Shown: positions 54,145 through 63,713, counted from the first letter of the stretch. The stretch is 64,000 nt of DNA from Legionella_C sp048541585 (GCF_048541585.1 NZ_CP183303.1:372001-436000), one strand, 5' to 3'. Numbers and translations: made by a program. Notes: generated by a model from the letters alone, not told the origin.

Positions 54145-54885
54145 TTACTCAATATTTGAATAAGGATTTGGTCCTTCTTTTAAGGTAAAAACTTGGGCCG
54201 TAAAAAGATATCCACCATTACGGATAGTTTTAATTAATGCAGGTTTTTTAGTGTCTGTTTCAATTTTCTGCCTTAGTCGACTTATTTGTACATCAATCCG
54301 CCGATCAAAAGGACTTAGATCGTTACTTTTAGTAATTTGTGACAAAAATTCTCTGCCTAGAATTTGTTGAGGTTGACGGACAAAAGCTAATAATAAGTCA
54401 TATTCTCCGGCACTTAACTGTAGTTCTTGCTGATTACTATCAAAAACTTGCCGCGAAGCAGGGTATAATCGCCAATTATCAAATATTAAAACGTCTCTTT
54501 CTTGATCTTGTTCTTTTAAAGAGCGTTGAACCCGCCTACTTATTGCTCCAATTCTGGCATGAAGCTCACGAGCTAATATAGGTTTTACTAAAAAATCATC
54601 AGCGCCTTCTTCTAGCATTCTAACGCACAGGGTTTCATCCTTATCATCATTAAGAACAATGATAGGAACCGCCCATTGATAAAATACATTAATCGTTGAT
54701 AATTTTATTTCAGAAAGCAACTTAGTATGAATCAAAAAAGCTGTAGGGATTTCCGTAATAGTATTTAAATCTGGAACTGTATTATAATGCAAAATTTGGT
54801 AATCATATTTATCAAAATATTCGTCAATTTGAATATCTTTTGGGGCATCGTCAATAATTATGATGTATTTTCGATGCGATAACAT
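54145..54885 (-). CDS. OmpR-type response regulator lacking the phospho-acceptor aspartate
   Basis: A 246-residue transcription regulator: receiver-like domain (1-115) and winged helix of OmpR/PhoB type (about 130-232, with LLLAFVRQPQQILGREFL and IDVQISRLRQKIE). The acidic pair Asp12-Asp13 and the Lys101 of VKP are present, but the position of the phosphorylated Asp reads FLIHTKLL, with His53 instead. Phospho-control in the standard way is therefore unlikely. No histidine kinase gene is nearby. It precedes the adaptor and pump genes by 3 bp and probably controls them. Confidence 0.9.
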   Translation of the reverse strand: MLSHRKYIIIIDDAPKDIQIDEYFDKYDYQILHYNTVPDLNTITEIPTAFLIHTKLLSEIKLSTINVFYQWAVPIIVLNDDKDETLCVRMLEEGADDFLVKPILARELHARIGAISRRVQRSLKEQDQERDVLIFDNWRLYPASRQVFDSNQQELQLSAGEYDLLLAFVRQPQQILGREFLSQITKSNDLSPFDRRIDVQISRLRQKIETDTKKPALIKTIRNGGYLFTAQVFTLKEGPNPYSNIE

Positions 54886-55435
54886 TTAAAATTCTCCAGT
54901 AAGTAATATAAAATTAAAATACATTTTTTATGGTAAAATTTTATTTTTTTAAAAAAAATTCTAGCTAAATTACCATTAAATAAGTTTAGCTACAAATATT
55001 TAATGGTAAATTGTAATTTCTTATACAAAATTTGCCTAAATAATGATTATTTTTAGCATAGTATTCGTCTATATCTCTAAATTAAAATAATAACTAATCT
55101 CTTAGTAACTTTCTGGCATTGACATGTAAGAAGAAAGAGAATTAATTTGTATTTTGTCTTTATTATAAACTAACTGTGCAAATAATTTAAAACTTAAATA
55201 ACGACTAATCTAAGCGTTTCTGCCTTTTAAGTATAAATGACTATAATTTAAAGACATACCAATTAGATAAAGTATATAGTTATTCCATTGCATGATGTAA
55301 TTAATATAGAAGTACTGCTCTAAGCTAGCTAAAGAGAATATTTACTTAAGTGAAATAGTAGAGTATGCCCAGTTTAAATAGTTATTAAATTGTCTAGCTA
55401 GTCCGACTTCCATTATAAATGCTTGGAGGATAAGG
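54886..55435. promoter_or_regulatory. Upstream region of the regulator/pump operon with ATGGTAA-type repeats
   Basis: A 550-bp AT-rich region between divergent genes without a gene inside. The motif TWATGGTAA occurs on the plus strand at 54928 and 55000 and on the minus strand at about 54968-54978; the last two form a 15-bp inverted repeat (AATTACCATTAAATA, with its complement at 54997). They lie 40-130 bp before the regulator start, a suitable place for an autoregulatory operator. OmpR-type regulators bind direct repeats; this reading is tentative. Confidence 0.45.
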
Positions 55436-56884
55436 ATGAAGAACGATAAACAAGTACTTTTTCCCGGGTTGTTTGATGAAGTTTATCAGGCTAAAGCATT
55501 TATTAAGTATGATATTAAACAAACAGAGGTTCGCTTTCAAAAAGAAGTCATGCAGGGTTGGCAAAATAGTCCATCACAGCGGCAGTCCGCTTTAGAATTT
55601 TCTACGGCTTTAATTAAATTATACAGAGAGCTATTAGGTATTCTTAATGCAGATAATCAAATTAAAATAACTAGCTTATCTTTTCAATATGAAAATAATT
55701 TAGTTAGCTGTTATATTAAAATCCAGCAAGTTAAGCAAAAATTAATGGGGATTTTATTACTAAAAACAGAAATAGAACTGGTTGCAGAATTAGTATTTTT
55801 TTATCAAAATTTAAAATCATTATTAAGTATACCTACTAAGGCTCTAAAGCCAGTTGAATCATCTAAAAATATCTTTTTAAAAAAGTTAATTCAGGTCGTT
55901 ACTACCGAAGAATGGTTGTTAGCACTCGTTAAATTTGCTAATGAAACAGGTAATAATATTGACTATTATCAAGAGCAATTAAGTAGTTTAAGTACGGACG
56001 ATTTATTAATTATTGATAAAAAATTGATGGCGCAAGATTTTATTGCTCTGCATAACAGTATTTTCTTTTTTAAAATTAATCCTAATGAATTGTATCCACA
56101 AACTATTCATCCTGAGAAATTAATTTCTGTAAAAACGAGGTTAAAATTTTTGTATCATTTTATCGAATTGTTACAGTATTTTTCTAGCCAATTGTTAAAG
56201 CAACGCGGGTTAAGAGATAAGCATGATTATTTATTTCATGGGGAGGAAATTCCTGCAGGTATAAATATACAAATAAAGAGTGAACATAAGGATTTAATTA
56301 GACAAGCTATTAAAACATGGCGGTTAAATCATTTAAACTTATTTAGTGAATCAGTTCCAGAGCAGCTAAGTGAGATATTTCGAGCTTATAAATTTTGGTT
56401 TAATCCTATTAGCCTTATTGATTCTATAATGAACTTTTATACTAAAGCGAATACTACTAAAACACTGGCTGGTAGTAAGGGGTTGTTTTTAAATCAATTA
56501 AATATGCTCTATCAGCAGCTAACTACTACAGATTGTCTAAATTTATATGGTTATTTTTCTAATAAAGATACCAATTACCTGATGCGTACTTTATTAGCGA
56601 GTTATCAAGGTTATAAAATTTTACCTAGAACTTTATTACCAGCAGAAAAAGAGGCTGTATTAACTGTTTATACAGTTTTAAATTTAGTTATGAATACCTT
56701 ACGTGAAGAGCTTAAAAATAGACATATTGTTACCGATCCTTATGATCATGATATTAAAACTAAAACTTTAACGCCAGGGCGCCGTAATTTACAGGCTCTA
56801 CAGCGTGTCCTTGATATTTATTGTGAGCCTTCTACAGTCCAAATGACTAATCTTGAGCAGTTGTTTGCAAAATTAGAGGAATAG
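55436..56884 (+). CDS. Unknown 482-residue helical protein
   Basis: Not recognised. Start ATG has a TTGGAGGA box, so translation is well supported. Mostly alpha-helical and leucine-rich, without signal peptide or membrane span. Segment RNLQALQRVLDIYCEPS is near the C-terminus. Isolated gene directly followed by the MITE-like repeat at 56888. May be an effector; no firm sign. Confidence 0.6.
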   Translation: MKNDKQVLFPGLFDEVYQAKAFIKYDIKQTEVRFQKEVMQGWQNSPSQRQSALEFSTALIKLYRELLGILNADNQIKITSLSFQYENNLVSCYIKIQQVKQKLMGILLLKTEIELVAELVFFYQNLKSLLSIPTKALKPVESSKNIFLKKLIQVVTTEEWLLALVKFANETGNNIDYYQEQLSSLSTDDLLIIDKKLMAQDFIALHNSIFFFKINPNELYPQTIHPEKLISVKTRLKFLYHFIELLQYFSSQLLKQRGLRDKHDYLFHGEEIPAGINIQIKSEHKDLIRQAIKTWRLNHLNLFSESVPEQLSEIFRAYKFWFNPISLIDSIMNFYTKANTTKTLAGSKGLFLNQLNMLYQQLTTTDCLNLYGYFSNKDTNYLMRTLLASYQGYKILPRTLLPAEKEAVLTVYTVLNLVMNTLREELKNRHIVTDPYDHDIKTKTLTPGRRNLQALQRVLDIYCEPSTVQMTNLEQLFAKLEE

Positions 56885-56887
56885 TTT

Positions 56888-57012
56888 TATAGCATCACCC
56901 ACTAAGCTTTATACTTCGTTGCAAGCTCTTTCGGCTCAGTCATGTATTTCTGCGTACACTCCTTCGCCTTCTTTACTTGCGCCCTGTCTAAAACTTAGTG
57001 GGTGATGCTATA
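56888..57012. mobile_element. MITE-like element, copy 1 (intact ends)
   Basis: A 125-bp noncoding element with perfect 19-bp terminal inverted repeats: TATAGCATCACCCACTAAG at 56888-56906 and its complement at 56994-57012. It starts 3 bp after the stop of the gene at 55436. A diverged relative is at 38599-38713. The element codes for no transposase, so a source element elsewhere would be needed. Confidence 0.85.
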
Positions 57013-57129
57013 GATACTTACTGTTTACTTAAGGAAAATGATAGATCTAGGCTAGCAAAAAGTTAGTGCTACAGAATTTTTAGCACTGTAAAGCACTATT
57101 AAATTATAATAATGAAAGCTAAGTTAATA

Positions 57130-57930
57130 TTATCCTTGCTTACTAGGGCTTGGTAAATCAGTGACTTTCGCTTTACCTTTTACTAGGTTATCAGCAAGCC
57201 CCGGCTCTTTTTTAAAAAGACCAAGTTTATGGTAATAGTTAGTTCTAAGAGTTAACCCATGTACCTCACTAGCTATGTTTTTAAGTTGCTTAGTAGTTGG
57301 AAACTTTTTGCGGTCTTGAATGACATAATTGAATTTTTTAGATGTTTGTATATTGGCTGATTCCTGGGTAATGATCTTTTCCATTATAGTTGCCATCTCA
57401 GCCTGAGTTTTTAATACATTACCTTTATAATTTTTACCTTTAAAGTTAACCGTTTGAGCTGGGTTTTCCTTATCTGAAGTAGGTAGCGATACTGTTTCAA
57501 CATGGTGTACAATGATTTCTTTAAGAAAAGGTTTTATACATACAGCATTTTTTATTGCCTCACAAAAACTTGGCCGCTCTGTCCATACGCCACCACCAAG
57601 GGCGCAAGAAATAGCTAGCGCTTCGTCATTGCCCATACGAGCCATGAGGCTTTCTGTTTCTAGCTTAGTGCAATGCGCTTCTATAATTTTAATTAACTCT
57701 GAAGATAAGCTCGCCGTACTTGGTTTAACCATATAAATTTGCTGAGCAGCTTTGGGATGTTCTGCAAAATAACCCATCCAAGGTGCCCAAATACCTTCAA
57801 AGCCACTATTTTTGCCAGATGATTTGTAAAATGGGTAGATAACGCCTGAATTTCCTTGTACGACCGTAAGGTTACGGGCGGCCGTTTCATAGATCGTTAT
57901 CATTGAGTTTTGGCTGCTAAAGTTATGCAT
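57130..57930 (-). CDS. Unknown protein, possible effector
   Basis: Not recognised. Start at ATG 57928-57930 with a GGAGG box 6 bases before it; the in-frame start at 57945 lacks support. The protein of 266 residues has an N-terminal part with aromatic residues (GIWAPWMGYFAE), several cysteines (HCTKLE, ISCALGGG, SFCEAI, AVCIKPF), and a basic C-terminal part rich in Lys. No signal peptide or membrane span. Likely cytoplasmic or translocated. Confidence 0.6.
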   Translation of the reverse strand: MHNFSSQNSMITIYETAARNLTVVQGNSGVIYPFYKSSGKNSGFEGIWAPWMGYFAEHPKAAQQIYMVKPSTASLSSELIKIIEAHCTKLETESLMARMGNDEALAISCALGGGVWTERPSFCEAIKNAVCIKPFLKEIIVHHVETVSLPTSDKENPAQTVNFKGKNYKGNVLKTQAEMATIMEKIITQESANIQTSKKFNYVIQDRKKFPTTKQLKNIASEVHGLTLRTNYYHKLGLFKKEPGLADNLVKGKAKVTDLPSPSKQG

Positions 57931-58093
57931 AAAACCTCCATCCATATGAGGTTAATTAAACTTTTACTAACAATTTGCAAAGACAACTATTCTTAATTAT
58001 AGCAATAAGTGCTTAGAATTTTATTTGCTAAAGCGATCGCTTGATATTACTACCTTTAAAAACTATTTAAGTGGATAGGCTGTAAATCGTTAA

Positions 58094-60118
58094 TTAAGGG
58101 GGCGGACTTGGCAATACATAAGGATATTTACTTAAATCTTTGCGATAAAATTGAAGAAGCTCTGATAACATTTCCTGAGCTGGGGAAGATTTAGCAAAAT
58201 CACTGCTTAAATTGTCAGACCAATAACCTGTATCTAATTGTAAAATAACACTTATATAATGATTATCATCAGGGTATAAAGCCAAAACCCAATTATTTTT
58301 AATAATACCGTAGAGTTTCATAGCATTTATAGTAGTAAACTTATCTTTTCGAATTTCAAGATGAGTTGTTTCCGGATTAACTTGGAAAAGTTTTCTGACA
58401 TATTCAATCACCTTAGCTGGTGTTGGTGCGAGATTGGGTAACATACCGCTTTCAAGCATTATTGCTCTGTTTTCTGGTAGTGGTTGGTTACCTAAAATAG
58501 TATTTAATAAAGAAATTCCATCTGGTTTTTCTGCTAAGTTAAACTTAAAAAAGGCAGCAATTGTTGGTGCAATATCAATTAAAGCAATACGAGTGGAAAC
58601 TATTTTAGGATAAGTGAGTAGCTTATCTTGCTTAAAAATTTTAAATCCAAGCACACAATGATACTGATCAGGGCTTAGTAAATCGGTTCCATGTCCAGAA
58701 CTTTTCTCAAGTTCGGTATCTGTTTTATTATTAATGTATTTAATAAATTGATTATAACCCTGCCCACGATAGAGCTTAAGATCAGTCTGCCGACTACCTT
58801 GTTTATATAAAACTTCACCATGGTCACTTAACAAAATAATAAAACTATTAGTTAATGCACCACTTTGAGCGAGGTATGTTAGTAGCTTACCTACCTGTTG
58901 ATCGGCTTGTTGAATAGCTGCATCATATAGCTCTTCACGATTATTGATATTAAATTCATCTTGGACTTGAGCAGGTGATGAAGTTGCCCAAGCATATGGC
59001 CAGTGAGGCAGGGTAAAATGTACGGCTAAAAACAGTGGCTGTTGACTATTTTCATCAGCTAGAGCATGTTCTAATTCTAAGTCAAAGGTACTAGGATAAT
59101 AGGAAAAATGCCCAGCTCGATTGGCATAGTTATAAGGAAATAGCCATCGGGTGAATCGTAAATTAATAAGTAAATTGCTTAAAGGTGTGTCATAAAATGA
59201 CCCTAGTAAGGTTTCATTAACACCAATGCGCGGACCAATAATTTTATCAAAGCCAAACTCATTACCTAAATTATTAAATCGACGGTCATCAGTAGCGAAA
59301 TAAGTCCTATAGCCTTTTTCATGTAATTTCCATGCAAAACTAGCTTTAAAATCGATTTCATCCGCAGGATATAAGTTTTCTCGGGCGTGATGATGCAATG
59401 GATAAAGCCCAGTTAATATAGTAGTCCATGCAGCGTAAGTGCGACCAAGTGGGCTAATTGTTTCGGTAAAATGAACACTCTCTTGAAGAAACTTATATAA
59501 ATTAGGCATAGTTTGGCTATTAACTTGATTAGGGCTTAACGAGTCAACGCCAATGATAATAAGGTTAGGCTTACTACTATCTAAATTAGTTTTGCCAGGC
59601 TTTAATTGTGGAAAAATAATAATGGCAGTTATTAGTATGATAAGGACAAGCGAGGCAGGCCGTTTATAAATCAATTGAATGATGGCAATTAAAGCAAGAA
59701 TAGCAAGAATGCTGAGACTAATTAGCATTAATCCATTTAAAAGAGTTACTGAAAATCCTGGCAGGAAGATGCGGCTGAATTTACTGAGCGGAAAGAAATA
59801 ACAGTTAAGGGTAATTAAAGCAATAATGGTTACGGTGTAAATAAAAATTTGCCAATTTTCAATTATTTTTTTATTAAAAGTAAATTGAGCAATACTCCAC
59901 AATATTCCTGTCTGTAAACATGACAAGATACCATAAAGAAGAAGCTGAATAAAAACAGCTGCTAATAATTCAATATAAACACCAATAGGTAAGGGCATTG
60001 CTTGAATAAAACTACTGCCATTGCTGAAAACAAAAAGTAGCTGAAGAAAAACGAAAACTAGGTTATAGATAAGAAATTCAATTAAATACCTTTTAAATTG
60101 AAATGGATGATTATTCAC
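58094..60118 (-). CDS. Membrane-anchored sulfatase/phosphoethanolamine transferase-type hydrolase
   Basis: A 674-residue protein: five predicted membrane helices in residues 10-170, then a periplasmic alkaline-phosphatase-superfamily domain. Asp192 in IIGVDSLS and the region SPLGRTYAAWTTILTG (222-237) with candidate nucleophile Thr227 are the N-terminal half of the active site; LLSDHGE near residue 430 gives the Asp-His metal ligands. Layout resembles YejM/LtaS/EptA-like enzymes. It overlaps the DUF547 gene by 8 bases. Substrate probably envelope lipid or glycan; not determined. Confidence 0.85.
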   Translation of the reverse strand: MNNHPFQFKRYLIEFLIYNLVFVFLQLLFVFSNGSSFIQAMPLPIGVYIELLAAVFIQLLLYGILSCLQTGILWSIAQFTFNKKIIENWQIFIYTVTIIALITLNCYFFPLSKFSRIFLPGFSVTLLNGLMLISLSILAILALIAIIQLIYKRPASLVLIILITAIIIFPQLKPGKTNLDSSKPNLIIIGVDSLSPNQVNSQTMPNLYKFLQESVHFTETISPLGRTYAAWTTILTGLYPLHHHARENLYPADEIDFKASFAWKLHEKGYRTYFATDDRRFNNLGNEFGFDKIIGPRIGVNETLLGSFYDTPLSNLLINLRFTRWLFPYNYANRAGHFSYYPSTFDLELEHALADENSQQPLFLAVHFTLPHWPYAWATSSPAQVQDEFNINNREELYDAAIQQADQQVGKLLTYLAQSGALTNSFIILLSDHGEVLYKQGSRQTDLKLYRGQGYNQFIKYINNKTDTELEKSSGHGTDLLSPDQYHCVLGFKIFKQDKLLTYPKIVSTRIALIDIAPTIAAFFKFNLAEKPDGISLLNTILGNQPLPENRAIMLESGMLPNLAPTPAKVIEYVRKLFQVNPETTHLEIRKDKFTTINAMKLYGIIKNNWVLALYPDDNHYISVILQLDTGYWSDNLSSDFAKSSPAQEMLSELLQFYRKDLSKYPYVLPSPPP

Positions 60119-60956
60119 GATTAGTTGTAATCGTTGAGTTTAAATGCCAATTATACACATAACCATCGATACTATTAATATGTTTAAGCTGGTTGCATAA
60201 GGGCTCTTTCGCAAATTGTTTCAAATGTTTAAGGATATCTTGTTTACTTCCACCAAAATCTTCAGAAAACCATTCATAAAGCTTTGATACAATTAAAGCG
60301 CCTTCTATTACCTGAACTCCGCGCAAAGAGTTAATATATTCAAAAGCAGCTGAGTTTAATTGCTTATCTATTAAGTTACCTTGGTAAGCCTGTTTGCTTA
60401 AATTGGCTGCACCAATTGAACCATTATTAATAGCATACAATATACGCGGATCATTCCATATAGGGCGTAGAATTCGATTTTGAATATCATCAAGTGATAA
60501 AGCAACTTTGTTTATAGTAACTAGTTTTGCTCCCCAAGGGCCTACACTAAATAAACCAGGCGAAATATTAATTTCTTCAATGCTACTTACAGGATAATAA
60601 CTTGCAACCGTTTGAACAGTTACTGCATTATAAAGATTAATCCAATAAGCTAGTTGCTCATTACGGTTATAGTTACTAATGTCAATTTGACTGAGTTGAT
60701 TAATGTAATTTTTAAGTAAATTTAAGTCGGCTTCGTTTAAGTGAGAGTAGTCAACTAAATTAATTCCTTCGCCATTAGTTATAACTCTTTTATCAAGAAA
60801 ATTTTGCCAATCCTGATGCGAAATAGTTGTTGTTGATAACGGATCAAAGACTTGCCACATACTCCATAAATTTTTAGTAGTTGCAAAAGCTATATTGGCT
60901 ACAAACAATAATACCAGTGCTAAAGTGGTATTACGATAAGGATAAGATTTACTCAT
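60111..60956 (-). CDS. DUF547 family exported protein
   Basis: A 281-residue protein with an N-terminal hydrophobic signal (residues 8-25). The DUF547 core is visible: NEQLAYWINLYNAVTVQTV, ISPGLFSVGPWGAK and LSLDDIQNRILRPIW. Function of DUF547 is unknown. I use the ATG at 60956; a GTG at 60968 lies inside recR. It overlaps recR slightly less in this form, by 8 bases, and overlaps the sulfatase gene by 8 bases, so the three are coupled. Confidence 0.88.
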   Translation of the reverse strand: MSKSYPYRNTTLALVLLFVANIAFATTKNLWSMWQVFDPLSTTTISHQDWQNFLDKRVITNGEGINLVDYSHLNEADLNLLKNYINQLSQIDISNYNRNEQLAYWINLYNAVTVQTVASYYPVSSIEEINISPGLFSVGPWGAKLVTINKVALSLDDIQNRILRPIWNDPRILYAINNGSIGAANLSKQAYQGNLIDKQLNSAAFEYINSLRGVQVIEGALIVSKLYEWFSEDFGGSKQDILKHLKQFAKEPLCNQLKHINSIDGYVYNWHLNSTITTNRE

Positions 60957-61542
60957 GTAACTCAGCACGATTACGTAGAGCGCTACTAATTGTTATTCCA
61001 TCTAGAAACTCTAACTCTCCTCCAGACGGGATACCATGCGCTAGTTGACTAACTTTGATAGAATGAGGACGCAGTAATTCACAAATAAAATGCGTAGTTG
61101 TCTGACCTTCAATAGAAGGGCTTAAAGCTAAAATAACCTCTTTAATACCTTCAGATAAAATTAAGTGTTGTAGGTGTGGTAAACCAATTTCATCCGGTCC
61201 AATACCATCTAATGGCGATATTTTTCCCATTAAAACAAAGTATCCACCTTTAAATGCGTTACTTTGTTCGATAGCTATTACATCAGCTGGATTTTCAACT
61301 ATACAAAGGATAGAAAAGTCACGCTCTTTATCTTGACAAAGCGTACATAGTTCATACTCTGTATAATTATTACAACGTTGGCAATGCTTAATAGCTTCCA
61401 TAGCATACTGTAGACAAGCTGCAAGGTGTAATCCTCGCTGTCGTTGCCGCTGTAATAAATGATAGGCCATTCGTTGCGCTGACCGAGGTCCTATGCCAGG
61501 CAGGCAGCGCAGCGCAGTAATAAGCTGATTTAATGAATCCAT
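60949..61542 (-). CDS. recR: Recombination protein RecR
   Basis: A 197-residue RecFOR-pathway protein: helix-hairpin-helix LPGIGPRSAQRMAYHLL, zinc finger CQRCNNYTEYELCTLC, and Toprim segment (ILCIVENPADVIAIEQSNAF). Located after ybaB and dnaX in the classic dnaX-ybaB-recR order, 6 bp after ybaB. Confidence 0.97.
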   Translation of the reverse strand: MDSLNQLITALRCLPGIGPRSAQRMAYHLLQRQRQRGLHLAACLQYAMEAIKHCQRCNNYTEYELCTLCQDKERDFSILCIVENPADVIAIEQSNAFKGGYFVLMGKISPLDGIGPDEIGLPHLQHLILSEGIKEVILALSPSIEGQTTTHFICELLRPHSIKVSQLAHGIPSGGELEFLDGITISSALRNRAELHE

Positions 61543-61548
61543 CTGCTA

Positions 61549-61887
61549 TTAATTACCTTCTTCACCCTGCATAAAATCAGTAGGAATATTGAGACCGGCT
61601 GTAAGTTGACTAATTTTTTCTTTCGAAGCTTTTTCAACTTTACGTACAGCATCATTAAATGCTGCAGCAACTAAATCTTCAATTAATTCTAAATCTTCTT
61701 CAGCTAAAGAAGGTTTAATACTGACTTTTAATACATCATGGCGACCATTCATCTCGACAACTACCATACCGCTACCAGCTTCACCACGAACCTGGAGCTT
61801 ACTAAGCTGCTCTTGCGCTTCTTGCATGCGCTGCTGCATTTTTTGCGCTTCTTTCATTAAATTTGCTAAATTTTGATTCATATCCAT
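61549..61887 (-). CDS. ybaB: Nucleoid-associated protein YbaB/EbfC
   Basis: A 112-residue DNA-binding protein starting at ATG 61887 (MDMNQNLANLMKEAQKMQ) with a GAGG box; a longer frame to 61947 would run inside dnaX. The family KMQQRMQEAQEQLSKLQVRGEAGSGMV is clear. Between dnaX and recR, as in most gammaproteobacteria. Confidence 0.97.
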   Translation of the reverse strand: MDMNQNLANLMKEAQKMQQRMQEAQEQLSKLQVRGEAGSGMVVVEMNGRHDVLKVSIKPSLAEEDLELIEDLVAAAFNDAVRKVEKASKEKISQLTAGLNIPTDFMQGEEGN

Positions 61888-61933
61888 GTATAAAACCTCA
61901 CAGTTATGGTTATTTAAATAATTATAATTGATC

Positions 61934-63583
61934 TTAACGTGGTTCAATAGAATTTTTGACTAATTCTGCTGAAAATTCTTGCTTTAAGCGCTGTAAAAAG
62001 GAATCTTGTTCTAAATTTAGCGCGGCTTCTTGTAAATTCTGTGCATGAGCGGCGCTTTTTTGCTGCGCTGGCGATGCTTGTACTTCATTAAAATCAAAAC
62101 TAAGTTTAATTCTTTGCTGATAATAATTAGATAAAGCTTGTTCAATACGTTCTGTTATATTAGGAGTAAAAAGTGAACGGTGACCCTTATCAACGCGTAA
62201 TTTAATCTCTCCAGCTGATTTACTAAGTAGCTCTGCATTTTCAGTAGCTGTTTGTGCTAAACCTGTTAATTGCAGTTTTTTAAGTATCATACTCCAATTT
62301 TCAGTTAATGTAGAGGATGCTATTGGTGTAGGGGAATCTATAGTCTTGTTAACTAATGGCTTAGTTTCTTCTAAGTTAATTGCAACTTCTGCAGTTTTTT
62401 GTGCTTGAGTTTCTTGTGGTTGATTACTAGCCAAGGGCGGAAAAGTTATACTTTGTTCACTTTTATTGTTACGTTCATAAGTCAAAACAGGTGTAGGCAA
62501 TGTTTCAGCAGGTTTAAAAGTAAACATACGCAATATAGCCATTTCAAAACCAATTGCTAGAGTAGGTGCTAGATGAATTTCTTCCGTACTTTTAAGACCA
62601 ATTTGATAGAATAGTTGTACATCTTCTGGTTTAAATTTTACTGCAAGGGCTTTGAGCTCAGCAGAATAATTATTTAAAGTATTATTAGGCGGTAAATGCT
62701 GGATAATGGTTATAGTATGTAAATAAGTTAGCAGTTCATCGAGAACAAAATTAAATTGCCCGCCTTCCTTAGCAATTTGCTGGCTAATTTGAATTAATTG
62801 TACAGCGTTTACGTCGGCAAGCGCTTGTAAAATTTGGAGTGCATAATCTTGTTGTGTATAACCTAAAATAGCTCTAACTTCTTCAGCCGTTAATGTAGTA
62901 GAGCTGGCTAAAGCCTGATCTAACAAGCTTAAAGCATCTCTCATACTTCCTTGCGCTGCTTTTGCTAAGAGTTGGAGCGCTTCTTCTTCAAAAGAAAAGT
63001 TTTCTGCTTGTAAGATTGTTTTTAATTGATTAACAATTGTTTCAGCTGATAAGTGCCTAAGATTAAATTGTAAACAACGAGAAAGAACTGTTATAGGTAG
63101 TTTTTGCGGATCGGTTGTTGCGAATAAAAATTTAACGTGTTCAGGTGGCTCTTCTAACGTTTTAAGTAACGCATTAAAACTATGCTGAGAAAGCATATGA
63201 ACTTCATCAATAAGATAAATTTTATAACGTCCACTTGTAGGCGCATATTGCACATTTTCTAATAATTCGCGTGTATCTTCTACGCGTGTCTTTGAAGCCG
63301 CGTCGATTTCTATTAAATCAATAAAGCGCCCTTGCTCAACGGCTACACAAGCTTCACATTCTAAACAGGGATCTGCGCTTACTCCCTTTTCACAATTGAG
63401 CGCTTTTGCTATAAGACGAGCGATACTAGTTTTACCAACGCCACGTGTGCCAGTAAAAAGATAAGCATGATGTAAGCGTTGTTGATTAAGAGAATTCGTT
63501 AACGCTTTATTAATGTGCTCTTGGCCAACCAATTGCAAAAAAGTGCGCGGTCGCCATTTTCGTGCTAGCGCAAGATAACTCAT
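61934..63583 (-). CDS. dnaX: DNA polymerase III tau/gamma subunit
   Basis: Clamp-loader ATPase, 549 residues. Walker A GTRGVGKT is at 45-52, zinc site cysteines at 64, 73, 76 and 79, and IYLIDEVHMLS forms Walker B; SRC arginine finger region follows. The C-terminal tau-type domain is shorter than in E. coli (643 residues total). An A6 run (GCACAAAAAACT) near residue 395 is not in a convincing slippage context, so a separate gamma form is not predicted. The 4.5S RNA gene lies 15 bp upstream on the same strand. Confidence 0.96.
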   Translation of the reverse strand: MSYLALARKWRPRTFLQLVGQEHINKALTNSLNQQRLHHAYLFTGTRGVGKTSIARLIAKALNCEKGVSADPCLECEACVAVEQGRFIDLIEIDAASKTRVEDTRELLENVQYAPTSGRYKIYLIDEVHMLSQHSFNALLKTLEEPPEHVKFLFATTDPQKLPITVLSRCLQFNLRHLSAETIVNQLKTILQAENFSFEEEALQLLAKAAQGSMRDALSLLDQALASSTTLTAEEVRAILGYTQQDYALQILQALADVNAVQLIQISQQIAKEGGQFNFVLDELLTYLHTITIIQHLPPNNTLNNYSAELKALAVKFKPEDVQLFYQIGLKSTEEIHLAPTLAIGFEMAILRMFTFKPAETLPTPVLTYERNNKSEQSITFPPLASNQPQETQAQKTAEVAINLEETKPLVNKTIDSPTPIASSTLTENWSMILKKLQLTGLAQTATENAELLSKSAGEIKLRVDKGHRSLFTPNITERIEQALSNYYQQRIKLSFDFNEVQASPAQQKSAAHAQNLQEAALNLEQDSFLQRLKQEFSAELVKNSIEPR

Positions 63584-63598
63584 AGATATTCACAAGTT

Positions 63599-63713
63599 AG
63601 GGCGGCAGCTCTAAGAGCCACACCTCGGCGCCCGCATCAATTGCTACCGCTGCTCCCTTCCAGGCCTGACGGGGTTCACAATCTAGCGTCGCGAGGGGAC
63701 CCAAAGAGCCACC
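63599..63713 (-). ncRNA. ffs: 4.5S signal recognition particle RNA
   Basis: About 115 nt on the minus strand. The SRP RNA tetraloop/asymmetric-loop core is clear: GTCAGGCCTGGAAGGGAGCA in the middle, and both ends pair (5' GGTGGCTCT with 3' AGAGCTGCCGCC). The RNA binds Ffh, also encoded in this window. Position just upstream of dnaX is common in gammaproteobacteria. Ends are set by the terminal pairing and may be off by a few bases. Confidence 0.93.

Noticed and set aside
62380..62420. Programmed frameshift site in dnaX at an A6 run
   Set aside because: The run is flanked as GCACAAAAAACT; the heptamer does not fit the reading frame as in the E. coli AAAAAAG site, and no stimulating hairpin or nearby stop was found by eye.
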